This document shows, one piece after another, positions 1-8,284 of a DNA stretch of 51,377 nt. Position numbers and translations under genes: made by a program. Positions within the stretch are counted from its first letter, which is position 1, and each line of letters begins with the position of its first letter. The stretch is from an uncultured Burkholderiaceae bacterium. GTDB lineage: Bacteria; Pseudomonadota; Gammaproteobacteria; Burkholderiales; Burkholderiaceae. The stretch covers positions 1-51,377 of the forward strand of contig CALMCL010000016.1 in the NCBI GenBank assembly GCA_937862905.1, read 5' to 3'. A model generated the notes under the pieces. That model saw nothing but the letters and a program-made list of their open reading frames with translations. It was not told the origin of the DNA and searched no databases.

Positions 1-107
1 CAAGCGCTTAGCTCGAATCTTTTTGAAAATTGCCTTTCGTAGTTTAATTCACCTCTCAGTAAGTCGATTGCGTCATTGTTTATTCATTCATAAAAAAACA
101 CCCATGC

Positions 108-145
108 ACCATGTGGCATGGTTGCCTTTCGTTAGACAACGAAAG
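108..145 (+). promoter_or_regulatory. Two adjacent inverted repeats in the acyl-CoA synthetase leader
   Basis: Positions 108-122 read ACCATG-TGG-CATGGT, a perfect 6-bp palindrome with a 3-nt centre. Positions 126-145 read CTTTCGTT-AGAC-AACGAAAG, a perfect 8-bp stem with a 4-nt loop. Both lie just ahead of the start codon at 165. They could be an operator or a leader hairpin; there is no T-run, so a terminator is unlikely. Function is inferred from position only. Confidence 0.4.
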
Positions 146-164
146 CATAAGACTGGAGACAACA

Positions 165-1802
165 ATGACACACAACCACTACCAAGTTGGCTTGGATCGA
201 AATGCCGCCAATTTCGTCGCCCTATCCCCCCTCAGCTTCATTGAACGCAGTGCTTCGGTATTCCCCCACCACACCGCCATCATCCACGGCGACATCCAAT
301 ACACCTGGCAAGAGACTTACGCGCGCTGTCGCCAACTTGGCTCTGCTTTACAACAAGCAGGCATCGGCGTGGGCGATACGGTGGCAACCATGCTGCCCAA
401 TACACCTGCGATGTTTGAAGCCCATTTTGGCGTGCCCATGTCAGGTGCTGTTTTAAACACGTTAAATACCCGCCTAGACCCTGAGACCATTGCCTTCATG
501 CTGAGCCATGCAGGCACAAAAGTATTGCTGACCGATCGGGAATTTTCATCAACCATCAAAGCCGCATTGGCTTTGTTGCCTCACAAGCTGACGGTGATTG
601 ATGTTGATGACCCATTGTTTGACGGCGGAGAGTGTTTGGGATCCATTTCATATGAGGATTTTATTGCCCAAGGGGATGCGGATTTCGCATGGCAATTGCC
701 AGCGGATGAATGGGATGCCATCACGCTGAATTACACATCGGGCACAACGGGCAACCCCAAAGGGGTGGTCTATCACCACCGCGGTGCTTATTTGAACGCA
801 ATAGGCAACATTGTCAGCTGGGGCATGCCACCACATGCGGTGTATCTGTGGACATTGCCCATGTTTCATTGCAATGGCTGGTGCTTTCCTTGGACTGTGG
901 CTGCCAATTCAGGCACGAATGTTTGCTTGAGACGTGTCGACCCCAAAAAAATATTCAGCTTGATGCAAGCGCACCAAGTGACCCATTTTTGCGGCGCACC
1001 TATTGTGCATGGCCTGTTAATCAACCTACCTGAACATGAGCGTGCGGTGATTGAGCACAAAGTGTCTGCACTGATTGCAGGCGCAGCACCGCCCGCAGCA
1101 ATCATTGAAGGCATGGAACGCTTGGGGTTTAGCATCACACATGTGTATGGTTTAACTGAAACATACGGCCCTGCGGCGATTTGTGAAAAACATGCCTCAT
1201 GGGAGCAACTGCCTTTGGGCAAGCGTGCAGAACTCAATGGCCGCCAAGGTGTACGCAATCACATGCAAGAAGCCATCACCGTGCTTGATCCCGACACGTT
1301 AGATCCTGTGCCGCATGACGGCGAAACGATGGGTGAAATCATGTTCCGTGGCAACATTGTCATGAAAGGTTACCTGAAAAACGCAAGTGCCACCCATGAA
1401 GCATTTGCGGGCGGTTGGTTTCATACAGGGGATTTGGCAGTGGTTGACCCCGACGGTTATGTCAAAATCAAAGACCGCAGCAAAGACGTGATCATTTCAG
1501 GTGGAGAGAACATTTCCAGCATCGAAGTGGAGGATGTGCTGTTCCGCCACCCCGATGTATTGGCCGCAGCGGTGGTGGCTCAGCCTGATGACAAGTGGGG
1601 CGAAGTGCCGTGTGCATTCATCGAGGTGCGTGACGGCAGTGCACCCAGCGCAGCCGACATCATTGAACATTGTCGTGCACATTTGGCACGTTTTAAAGTG
1701 CCCAAGCAAGTCATCATTTGTGATTTACCCAAAACCTCAACAGGGAAAATTCAAAAATTCATTTTGCGCGATCAATTGAATGCAACGGCTTCAAAAGAAT
1801 AA
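165..1802 (+). CDS. AMP-dependent acyl-CoA synthetase (medium/short-chain fatty acid type)
   Basis: A 545-residue acyl-adenylate-forming ligase: it activates a carboxylic acid with ATP and transfers the acyl group to CoA. The ATP-binding loop YTSGTTGNPKG lies near residues 190-200, the YGLTETYGP motif near 327, the GWFHTGDLA...KDRSKD hinge near 417-445, and the C-terminal catalytic lysine in KTSTGKIQK near 528. Sequence style (YHHRGAY, LPMFHCNGWCFPW) is that of the AlkK/DmdB-like branch, so medium-chain or methylthiopropionate-like acids are possible substrates; the substrate cannot be read from sequence. The ATG at 165 is preferred over the upstream in-frame ATG at 111 because CTGGAG sits just before it. 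It is convergent with the efflux operon, with only 11 bp between stop codons. Confidence 0.9.
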   Translation: MTHNHYQVGLDRNAANFVALSPLSFIERSASVFPHHTAIIHGDIQYTWQETYARCRQLGSALQQAGIGVGDTVATMLPNTPAMFEAHFGVPMSGAVLNTLNTRLDPETIAFMLSHAGTKVLLTDREFSSTIKAALALLPHKLTVIDVDDPLFDGGECLGSISYEDFIAQGDADFAWQLPADEWDAITLNYTSGTTGNPKGVVYHHRGAYLNAIGNIVSWGMPPHAVYLWTLPMFHCNGWCFPWTVAANSGTNVCLRRVDPKKIFSLMQAHQVTHFCGAPIVHGLLINLPEHERAVIEHKVSALIAGAAPPAAIIEGMERLGFSITHVYGLTETYGPAAICEKHASWEQLPLGKRAELNGRQGVRNHMQEAITVLDPDTLDPVPHDGETMGEIMFRGNIVMKGYLKNASATHEAFAGGWFHTGDLAVVDPDGYVKIKDRSKDVIISGGENISSIEVEDVLFRHPDVLAAAVVAQPDDKWGEVPCAFIEVRDGSAPSAADIIEHCRAHLARFKVPKQVIICDLPKTSTGKIQKFILRDQLNATASKE

Positions 1803-1813
1803 AACGGCCGTGA

Positions 1814-3229
1814 TTAAGCCGCCCCACCCAAAGCCAAATACAGTGTGACTTGATTGTTGTACGCATTGTAACGATTGGTCAGCGCATTGATTTGTGCTTG
1901 ACGATTGTCTTCTTGCGCGTCCAACCATTCTTTTAAAGAAGCCGCACCTGCGCGGTAACGCACCTCGTACAGGTGCTCGGCTTTTTTGGCCAAAGCCTGT
2001 TGTTGCTGCAGTTGGATGGTTTTGGTGTCATACAATGTGCGCGCCGACAACGCATTTTCAACATCACTTAAGGCGGTGTACATGGTTTGCCTAAACTCTG
2101 CCACTGCTTGTCCATAGGCGGCTTTAGAGACTTTCAATGACAACTGGTTTTCGTTCCAGTTCAAAAAAGGCAAAGCCAAATTCAACGCCAACGCACCGAC
2201 GGGGTCACTCACAATTTTACTCAAATTGCTGTTGCTGCCGTTGACTGAACCCGTCAAAGTGAAGCTGGGGTAAAAATTGGCACGGGCCACATCAACGGCC
2301 GCCATGGTGCTGCGCAAACGCAGCTCTGCCGCACTCAAATCTGGGCGGCGAGCCAACAGCTCTGCGGGCAAACCGATCGCCAACTCAGGCATGGCTGTGC
2401 GTGACAAATATTGAGGCTCAGGGGCGATATGTTGGGTCGGTGAGGCGTCAAAGAGAATCGCCAATGCATGACGTGCCTGTTCACGTTGATCGATCACATC
2501 GGCTTGTGCTGATTGTTGACTGGACAATGACTTTTCCGCACTCACAACTTCCAATTGCGACACTGCCCCTGCACGAAATTGAACCTGAACGAGATTCAAA
2601 GTCTGCTGTGCATAAGCAATGGATGCCTCACCCAGCGCAATGCGCTCGTTTAAATAGCCCAACTGCCAATACAAACGCGCAACTGAAGCGGCAATGGTGT
2701 ATTGGGTGCTGCGCAGGTCCTGTTCAGTCGCTTGCGCTTCCCATGTTTTTTGATCGGTGGCGCGCGCCAATTTGCCCCACAAATCAAGCTCATAGCTGAC
2801 CGACACACCCACACTATTGCTGTGACTGCTCGCACTGCCAGCCCCCAAAGAACGGCTGGCTGAGCTGCTGGCCGATCCAGAAAGGCTGGGCATTTGGTTT
2901 TTGCTTGCCAAACCCGCTTGCAACTGCGCTTGTTTAAGCTTAAATCCGGCCGCGATTAAGCTGTTGTTGCGTTCAAGGGCAATCTTGACCAAGCGATTCA
3001 ATTCACTGTCATTGAACCGCTCCCACCAAGGCGACAAATCATCGAGGTGAATGGTGCTTTGAATGCCGTTTGCAGGGCTGGCGACAGTGGCCTGCCATCG
3101 CTCTTGAGGCTTTACAGTGCTTAATGCTTCAGCCGTTGAGCCTTGATGGGCACAACCTGTGAATATAAAAGCGGTCATCAAAGCCAAGCTCAGACGAGGC
3201 TTCGTGAGATGAAAGGCAAAGGGATGCAT
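1814..3229 (-). CDS. Outer-membrane efflux lipoprotein (TolC/OprM/NodT family)
   Basis: A 471-residue outer-membrane channel that would complete a tripartite pump with MacA and MacB just upstream. From the chosen ATG the N-terminus is a lipoprotein signal with the lipobox FTGC at Cys26. The body is the usual duplicated outer-membrane-factor repeat with long Ala/Gln-rich helices and the RRPDLSAAELRL motif typical of NodT/OprM proteins. An in-frame start at 3295 would add 22 residues and bury the lipoprotein signal, so 3229 is preferred, although no strong ribosome site is visible there. It follows macB closely in the same direction and is probably co-transcribed. MacAB in enterobacteria borrows TolC from elsewhere; here the channel is encoded in the operon. 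Confidence 0.88.
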   Translation of the reverse strand: MHPFAFHLTKPRLSLALMTAFIFTGCAHQGSTAEALSTVKPQERWQATVASPANGIQSTIHLDDLSPWWERFNDSELNRLVKIALERNNSLIAAGFKLKQAQLQAGLASKNQMPSLSGSASSSASRSLGAGSASSHSNSVGVSVSYELDLWGKLARATDQKTWEAQATEQDLRSTQYTIAASVARLYWQLGYLNERIALGEASIAYAQQTLNLVQVQFRAGAVSQLEVVSAEKSLSSQQSAQADVIDQREQARHALAILFDASPTQHIAPEPQYLSRTAMPELAIGLPAELLARRPDLSAAELRLRSTMAAVDVARANFYPSFTLTGSVNGSNSNLSKIVSDPVGALALNLALPFLNWNENQLSLKVSKAAYGQAVAEFRQTMYTALSDVENALSARTLYDTKTIQLQQQQALAKKAEHLYEVRYRAGAASLKEWLDAQEDNRQAQINALTNRYNAYNNQVTLYLALGGAA

Positions 3230-3298
3230 GAATATTTTTTTCAATGTATTTCCAAAAAATAGGTGATGCCGTGTGAATGGGAACCCATCCACCATGCA

Positions 3299-5329
3299 TC
3301 ACTCGCGTGTCAGCGCCACGACGGGATCGAGCCGTGCCGCATTGCGTGCAGGTAAAAAACCAAACAACACGCCAATCAAGGTCGAACATGCAAAAGCAGC
3401 GACAATTGAAGTCATCGAATACACCATCGTGAAGCTTTTGCTGAATGCTGAAAACACCTCGCCGATCAACAATGACAGCGCAATGCCCAGCCCCCCCCCA
3501 AGCAAACAAATGACCACCGCTTCAATCAAAAACTGCTGCAAAATATCACTCTGTCGTGCGCCCACCGCCATCCGCACGCCAATTTCCTGTGTGCGCTCCG
3601 TGACCGACACCAACATGATGTTCATCACACCAATGCCACCCACAATCAAAGAAATCACCGCAATCATCGACACCAACAAGGTCATGGTTTGTGTGGTTTG
3701 TTCAATTGTTTTTCGGATGCTGTCGCTGTTTGAAATGAAAAAGTCTTTGCTACCATGGCGCTGGGTCAATATTTTGGTCACCCCCTCTTCCGCCGCGTCG
3801 CTGGACACGCTGTCTGACACTCGAACAGTGATGCTTTTCAAATAATTTTGCCCCAACATGCGCCCCATGACCGTGGTGTACGGTGCAAAAATACTCAGGC
3901 TGTCATCACTGCCAAAAGCGTTTTCACTTTTTGCCGCCACCCCAATGATGCGGCTCGACATGTTGCCCAACACAATCACTTGCCCAATCGGATTTTCGCC
4001 ATTCAAAAATAAGGCTTTTTTGGTGTTGTCATCGATGACAACTTCCTGCGCGTAACTTTTGGTTGATTGCACATCAAAAGCCTTACCCTGCGCGAGGGTC
4101 ACGCCTTTGACCTGAAAATACTGCTCCCCGACCCCTTTGACTTGCGCACTGACAGAGATGTTTTGATAGCGCACCGTCACCGACGTGCTCACCCCAGGTG
4201 TAACGCTGTTGACATAGCTTTGCTGTGCCAGCACATCGGCGTCACCCGAATTCAAGGTGCGAATGCGTCCAGCCTTGCGGTCACCAAAACCCGTTCCAGG
4301 ATAAACATCGATTGTATTCGTGCCCATCGAGCTGATGCTTTTCAAAATTTGTTGCTGTGAGCCAGCCCCCAAAGCCACCACCGAGACCACCGAAGCAATG
4401 CCGATGATGATGCCCAACATGGTCAAAAAAGACCGCATCCGATGCGCCAGCATGGAACGCAAAGCCATGCTGAAGGCCTCACGAAAACGCTCTGTGGCGG
4501 CACGCCACGGACTGTGGTGGGTGTTGCTTTTGACTGGCCGCGTGCTGTTGCCTGCCTCCGCCTGCGTTGAATCAACCAAGGGAGTGGATGGATTCCGCAC
4601 CGTCAACGCGTGCGAGGCTGTGGGGCGATCGGCAATGATTTCACCATCGCTGATCTCAATGATGCGATCTGCATTTTCAGCCACTTTTGCATCGTGGGTG
4701 ACGATGATGATGGTGTGACCTTCGGCATGCAGTTCTCGCAAAATCGCCATGACTTCGCGCCCGCTGTTGCTGTCTAGCGCGCCAGTGGGCTCATCAGCCA
4801 AAATGACTTCACCGCCATTGACCAAGGCGCGCGCAATGCTGACACGCTGCTGTTGACCGCCCGACAATTGCCCTGGTTTATGCCCCATGCGCTCACCCAA
4901 GCCCAAACGATCCAATAATTTTTGAGTGCGGGCGTGCCGTTCTGCTGGGGTGAAACCTGCATAAATGGCGGGAATTTCAGCATTGCCCAGTGCGGTCAAG
5001 TCTCCCAACAAATGGTAGCGTTGGAAAATAAAACCAAAATACTCGCGGCGCAATTGTGCCAATTCATCGGGCAACATGTCACCCGTTTCTTGGCCATTGA
5101 CCGTGTAGCGGCCTCGCGTTGGCTTGTCCAAACAACCCAAAATATTCATCAAGGTGGACTTACCCGAACCCGATGCACCAATGATGGCCACCATTTCACC
5201 CGCATTCACGGTGAGGTTGATGTTTTTGAGAATGGCCACGGTTTCATCACCCGAGTTGAATTCGCGGTACAAACCGCGCACTTCCATCAAAGGTGTTGAA
5301 GGTGTGGCCTGTGCAGATGATGTTGACAT
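3299..5329 (-). CDS. macB: MacB-type ABC exporter, fused ATPase and permease
   Basis: A 676-residue inner-membrane protein with an N-terminal ATPase and a C-terminal MacB permease. Walker [10 protein letters not shown] is at residues 51-59, the signature [15 protein letters not shown] near 155, and Walker [13 protein letters not shown] near 178. After a linker comes the first membrane helix near 300-325, a large periplasmic domain, and three C-terminal helices ending in [13 protein letters not shown]. MacB works as a mechanotransmitter that drives export of macrolides, lipopeptides or peptides through MacA and an outer-membrane channel. The ATG directly abuts the macA stop (TAAATG), so the two are translationally coupled. 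A run of nine G (minus strand, 3491-3499) encodes GGG in the last membrane region. Confidence 0.95.
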   Translation of the reverse strand: MSTSSAQATPSTPLMEVRGLYREFNSGDETVAILKNINLTVNAGEMVAIIGASGSGKSTLMNILGCLDKPTRGRYTVNGQETGDMLPDELAQLRREYFGFIFQRYHLLGDLTALGNAEIPAIYAGFTPAERHARTQKLLDRLGLGERMGHKPGQLSGGQQQRVSIARALVNGGEVILADEPTGALDSNSGREVMAILRELHAEGHTIIIVTHDAKVAENADRIIEISDGEIIADRPTASHALTVRNPSTPLVDSTQAEAGNSTRPVKSNTHHSPWRAATERFREAFSMALRSMLAHRMRSFLTMLGIIIGIASVVSVVALGAGSQQQILKSISSMGTNTIDVYPGTGFGDRKAGRIRTLNSGDADVLAQQSYVNSVTPGVSTSVTVRYQNISVSAQVKGVGEQYFQVKGVTLAQGKAFDVQSTKSYAQEVVIDDNTKKALFLNGENPIGQVIVLGNMSSRIIGVAAKSENAFGSDDSLSIFAPYTTVMGRMLGQNYLKSITVRVSDSVSSDAAEEGVTKILTQRHGSKDFFISNSDSIRKTIEQTTQTMTLLVSMIAVISLIVGGIGVMNIMLVSVTERTQEIGVRMAVGARQSDILQQFLIEAVVICLLGGGLGIALSLLIGEVFSAFSKSFTMVYSMTSIVAAFACSTLIGVLFGFLPARNAARLDPVVALTRE

Positions 5330-6526
5330 TTACATCCCCATGGGTGGCCCGCCACCCATTGTTTTTTTCGACGCACTGCTTGCGGCTGTGGTCACTTGGC
5401 TGACCACCACTTGCTCACCTTCAGTCAAACCATCGATGACTTGTGCGTTGATGTTGTTATTCAAACCCACTGTGATCCAGCGTTCCGATGTTTTTTTGTC
5501 CTTGTCCAACACCTGTACACGGTACTGACCTTTGTCATTTTTATCGCCCAAAGCAGTGGATGGCACCATCAACACTTGCTTGGCTTGATCCAAAATGATG
5601 GATACATTGGTGGTCATGTCCGCACGCAATGTGCGTTCAGGGTTGGGCACATGCAATTGACCATAATAATAAATAGCCGTGGATGCGCTGGACGCAGTTG
5701 ACGTGTTGTCACTTTGTGACACAGGGCCTGGATCGACCGAGGCCAAAGTGGTTTCATAACGCGTCACCGAATCACCCAAAATGGTGAAATAAGCAGGCAT
5801 GCCCGCTTTGACTTTGGTCACATCGCCCTCCGAAATCTCTGCACGAACGGTGACTTTGTCCAGCTGCGCCAAGGTCACAATGGTCGGCGTGGATTGTACG
5901 GCGTTCACTGTTTGCCCCTCTTCAACCGCAATCGTCACCACCTCCCCATCAATGGGCGCAACGACTTGGGTGTAGCTCAAAGTCAAACGTGCCGAATCAG
6001 CCGATAATTTGGCTTGTTTGATTTGTGCTTGGGCTTGAACCACGTCGGCCTTTGCCACTTTGAGGGTTGCTTGTGCCGCATCATAGTTTTCTTTTGAACT
6101 TGCCCCCTCTTTGAGCATGGTGGCTTGACGGGTGAAATCCAACTGCGCTTTGGCGAGGCTCGCTTGTTTGGCGGTCAATGCGGCGTTGTAATTGGTCAAT
6201 TGTGCCTCTTCTGTGAGCAGGGTATTTTTCTGCGTCCGTGCATCAATCTCAGCAATCACATCGCCTTTTTTGACCTCTTGACCCAGCTGGACTTTGAGTG
6301 TTTTCACTTGACCCGAGACCTGTGCACCCACAGCGACTTGTTTAAAAGCCTTGACTGTGCCTGTGGCCAACACGGTGGTTTCAATGTCACCTTTGGTCAC
6401 AGCGGCTGTGATGTAATTGTTCGCGACCGCCGCAGGGAAAAAGTACATTTTGATGCCCACAGCCAATGCCACCAACAACACGGCCAGCAACCCTCGACGC
6501 CACCACGTTCCATTCATTTTCAACAT
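5330..6526 (-). CDS. macA: MacA-type periplasmic adaptor (membrane fusion protein)
   Basis: A 398-residue RND/ABC adaptor. It has one N-terminal membrane helix (about residues 10-28), a biotinyl-lipoyl-like half near 60-100, an Ala/Lys/Gln-rich coiled-coil hairpin to about 180, the second lipoyl half containing YTQVVAPIDGEVV, and a beta-barrel domain. It links MacB in the inner membrane to the outer-membrane factor. Three in-frame ATGs cluster at 6532, 6526 and 6517; the one at 6526 has AAGGA six bases upstream and is chosen. It is the first gene of the three-gene efflux operon. A perfect Fnr/Dnr-type palindrome lies about 160 bp upstream. Confidence 0.93.
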   Translation of the reverse strand: MLKMNGTWWRRGLLAVLLVALAVGIKMYFFPAAVANNYITAAVTKGDIETTVLATGTVKAFKQVAVGAQVSGQVKTLKVQLGQEVKKGDVIAEIDARTQKNTLLTEEAQLTNYNAALTAKQASLAKAQLDFTRQATMLKEGASSKENYDAAQATLKVAKADVVQAQAQIKQAKLSADSARLTLSYTQVVAPIDGEVVTIAVEEGQTVNAVQSTPTIVTLAQLDKVTVRAEISEGDVTKVKAGMPAYFTILGDSVTRYETTLASVDPGPVSQSDNTSTASSASTAIYYYGQLHVPNPERTLRADMTTNVSIILDQAKQVLMVPSTALGDKNDKGQYRVQVLDKDKKTSERWITVGLNNNINAQVIDGLTEGEQVVVSQVTTAASSASKKTMGGGPPMGM

Positions 6527-6532
6527 GCACAT

Positions 6533-6806
6533 TCCTTTTTCATCATCACTGGGTTTTACTTAAAGCACCGTGACATTAAAGCATAACAGTGTGGGTTTTA
6601 TGTACACAATTAAAGAATCAATGAAAAAAACAAGTCCTTTATTTTTCGCACAGGGTATCAAGGGTCTCTCAAAAAGCATGTGAAAAATTGATAAAAATCA
6701 AATGGTTGAGGCCATCCATTGGTCAACCTCACGTCAACTCAATCGAATGATTAAACAACAGGCGCCACACACCGACTCACATTTCATGTCACATTTTTTT
6801 ACCATT
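6533..6806. other. Promoter-side gap of the mac operon
   Basis: This gap between macA and the terminator at 6811 contains the Fnr/Dnr-type palindrome at 6688-6701 and otherwise AT-rich sequence. I see no convincing sigma-70 promoter at the expected distance from the palindrome on the minus strand, and no small gene with a ribosome site. Confidence 0.5.
6688..6701. promoter_or_regulatory. Fnr/Dnr-type binding site upstream of macAB
   Basis: TTGAT-AAAA-ATCAA is an exact match to the Fnr-family palindrome TTGAT-N4-ATCAA. It lies upstream of macA on the minus strand, centre about 168 bp before the chosen ATG. The neighbouring regulator at 7424-8107 has the recognition-helix residues that read this site. 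The sequence match is certain; occupancy and regulation of macA are inferred. Confidence 0.6.
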
Positions 6807-6810
6807 AAAA

Positions 6811-6840
6811 AAAACCTCAACCCATATGAGTTGAGGTTTT
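6811..6840 (-). terminator. Rho-independent terminator after the His/Met-rich gene
   Basis: Stem AAAACCTCAAC / GTTGAGGTTTT with an 8-nt loop; it has A and T runs on both sides, so it can work in either direction. It lies about 40 bp past the stop of the minus-strand gene at 6883-7134. Confidence 0.85.
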
Positions 6841-6882
6841 TTAACATCACACAATTAACATCACACAACACAGTGGTGTGAC

Positions 6883-7134
6883 TTACATTGGTTTGTGCAT
6901 GCGGTGTTTGGGTTTACGGTGTTTTTTTACTGCTGGTTTACGATTATGGTTTGGTTCAGCTTGCATGCGTTGTGCGTGGGGCGCAGGCATTGCTTGATGC
7001 ACCTGTGGTGCCTGCATTTTCATGCTGTGATTCATTGGAGCGGGCATCTGTGCGGGCTCAGCGTTTTGTGCGAAACTTGTGCTTGCACCCAAACCAAAAG
7101 CCAAAACCATTAAAGTGGCGAGAGTTTTTTTCAT
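6883..7134 (-). CDS. Small exported His/Met/Lys-rich protein, function unknown
   Basis: An 83-residue protein not recognised as a named family. Residues 1-22 form a clean Sec signal peptide (two Lys, a hydrophobic core, then SFA before Gln23). The 61-residue mature part has no hydrophobic stretch and is low-complexity: seven His, eight Met, many Pro, and a basic tail of KKHRKPKHRMHKPM. That composition suggests a disordered periplasmic protein that could bind copper or other soft metals, or an acid-shock-like protein. AAGGA lies six bases before the ATG, and the gene has its own terminator, which supports it being real. It sits between the mac efflux operon and the NO-regulator gene, but its role there is unknown. 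Confidence 0.75.
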   Translation of the reverse strand: MKKTLATLMVLAFGLGASTSFAQNAEPAQMPAPMNHSMKMQAPQVHQAMPAPHAQRMQAEPNHNRKPAVKKHRKPKHRMHKPM

Positions 7135-7423
7135 GTGTGTCCTTAGCTGGTTAAAAAATAAGCGACAAGGTTCGCTCTGCCATGCATCATAGATAACAAC
7201 ATACGAGAAAATATGGAGCTAAAAAGTGATTGCCTTCATGTCAATTTCAGGCAACAGACCGCATTCATGCGTGTAAAACAGCAACAAGCAACTTGATGTA
7301 CACTGATGCTGGAGTGAGCCACACAAGCAAAGTAAAGCCTATGAAGACATTTGGCTGGATGCCACACACGTCGACATGTCTGTTGCGCTCAGTCAATCTT
7401 TCAAACACAATCGAAGAACAACA

Positions 7424-8107
7424 ATGAACCCCTTACATGAAGCCCATCAGCGGTTGTTGCGACAACAGCCGCTGTTCTCGCAATTGAAGCCTGATCAAAT
7501 GGCTCTCATCATTCAAGCCTCGCAAGTCCGTCATTTAAGTAAGGGGCAATTTTTATTCAAAAAAGGGGATGTCCCCACCCATTTTTATGTTGTGTTTTCT
7601 GGGCGAGTCAAACTCAATCTGCTGTCTGAGTTTGGTGATGAAAAAGTCGTCACCATCATTGAGCAAGCGACCACATTTGCAGAGGCCATTATTTTAGGCT
7701 CAGTGCCTTTCTGCCCACTCAATGCAGAGGCCATGGAAGCCAGCGAAGTGATTTGCATCCATGCCGCGACGTACCGAGACATATTGAGCCAATCGCCACA
7801 AGCCTGTTTTCAAACCATCGCCCAATTGAGCAAACGTTTGCATTGGATGATTGGTGAGATTGACCGTTTGACCTTGCGCAATGCCACATATCGTTTGGTG
7901 CATTATGTTTTAGAACACAGCCATTCATCCGAAAAAACAGTGGATACGCCCAAAGCGGTGATGGCCTCACGCATCTCCGTTAAACCCGAAACATTGTCTC
8001 GCATCTTGAAACAGCTTCAAGATCAATCGCTGTTAGAAACAGATGGCCGTGAGATTCGCATTTTAAACGAGCCCGAGCTCAAAGCATTCTTAAGCACGTT
8101 AGATTAG
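7424..8107 (+). CDS. Crp/Fnr-family regulator, probable NO-responsive (Dnr/NnrR-like)
   Basis: A 227-residue Crp/Fnr protein: cyclic-nucleotide-like beta-roll at about residues 15-125, dimer helix to about 160, and a winged helix near 175-225. The recognition helix KPETLSRILKQLQ has E189, T190, S192 and R193 spaced exactly as in Fnr (E..SR), which predicts reading of TTGAT half-sites. The N-terminal cysteine cluster that holds the Fnr iron-sulfur centre is absent; the only Cys are scattered at 97, 111 and 129. This suits the Dnr group, which senses NO through haem. It lies directly upstream of a NO reductase whose promoter has a perfect box. The ATG at 7424 gives the usual family length; the ribosome site is weak (GAAGAA). 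Confidence 0.85.
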   Translation: MNPLHEAHQRLLRQQPLFSQLKPDQMALIIQASQVRHLSKGQFLFKKGDVPTHFYVVFSGRVKLNLLSEFGDEKVVTIIEQATTFAEAIILGSVPFCPLNAEAMEASEVICIHAATYRDILSQSPQACFQTIAQLSKRLHWMIGEIDRLTLRNATYRLVHYVLEHSHSSEKTVDTPKAVMASRISVKPETLSRILKQLQDQSLLETDGREIRILNEPELKAFLSTLD

Positions 8108-8114
8108 CGCCATC

Positions 8115-8144
8115 TTGCTGTGTGGCTTTTTGCTGTGTGGCTTT
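8115..8144 (+). repeat. Two tandem copies of a 15-bp unit
   Basis: TTGCTGTGTGGCTTT occurs twice head to tail, directly after the regulator stop codon and before its terminator. The copies are identical, so the duplication is recent or maintained. No function is apparent. Confidence 0.8.
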
Positions 8145-8153
8145 TATATGTGC

Positions 8154-8180
8154 ATTCCACCCTTTTGGGTGGAATTTTTT
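8154..8180 (+). terminator. Rho-independent terminator of the regulator gene
   Basis: ATTCCACCC-TTTT-GGGTGGAAT forms a perfect 9-bp stem followed by five T. It ends the regulator transcript and isolates the NO reductase promoter just downstream. Confidence 0.9.
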
Positions 8181-8187
8181 CGTTTTC

Positions 8188-8201
8188 TTGATCCAGATCA
8201 A
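8188..8201 (+). promoter_or_regulatory. Fnr/Dnr box of the NO reductase promoter
   Basis: TTGAT-CCAG-ATCAA is a perfect Fnr-family palindrome centred at 8194.5. A plausible -10 (AATACT, 8224-8229) falls where a class II activator at -41.5 would need it, giving a predicted start near 8236. The site is seen directly; the transcription start is inferred. Confidence 0.8.
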
Positions 8202-8284
8202 GGTCTTTTTCTCTCAATGATTCAATACTGACAATGGGCTGAATTGCTTTTAAGCATGCCCATTAACAGAAACTGGAGAAAATG

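Noticed and set aside
3273..3845. 190-residue open frame on the plus strand opposite macB
   Set aside because: It is a shadow of macB: no domain, no ribosome site, and the minus strand has all MacB motifs.
7291..7305. Possible third Fnr-type box, TTGATGTACACTGAT, upstream of the regulator
   Set aside because: Only the left half-site matches; the right half differs at three of five bases.
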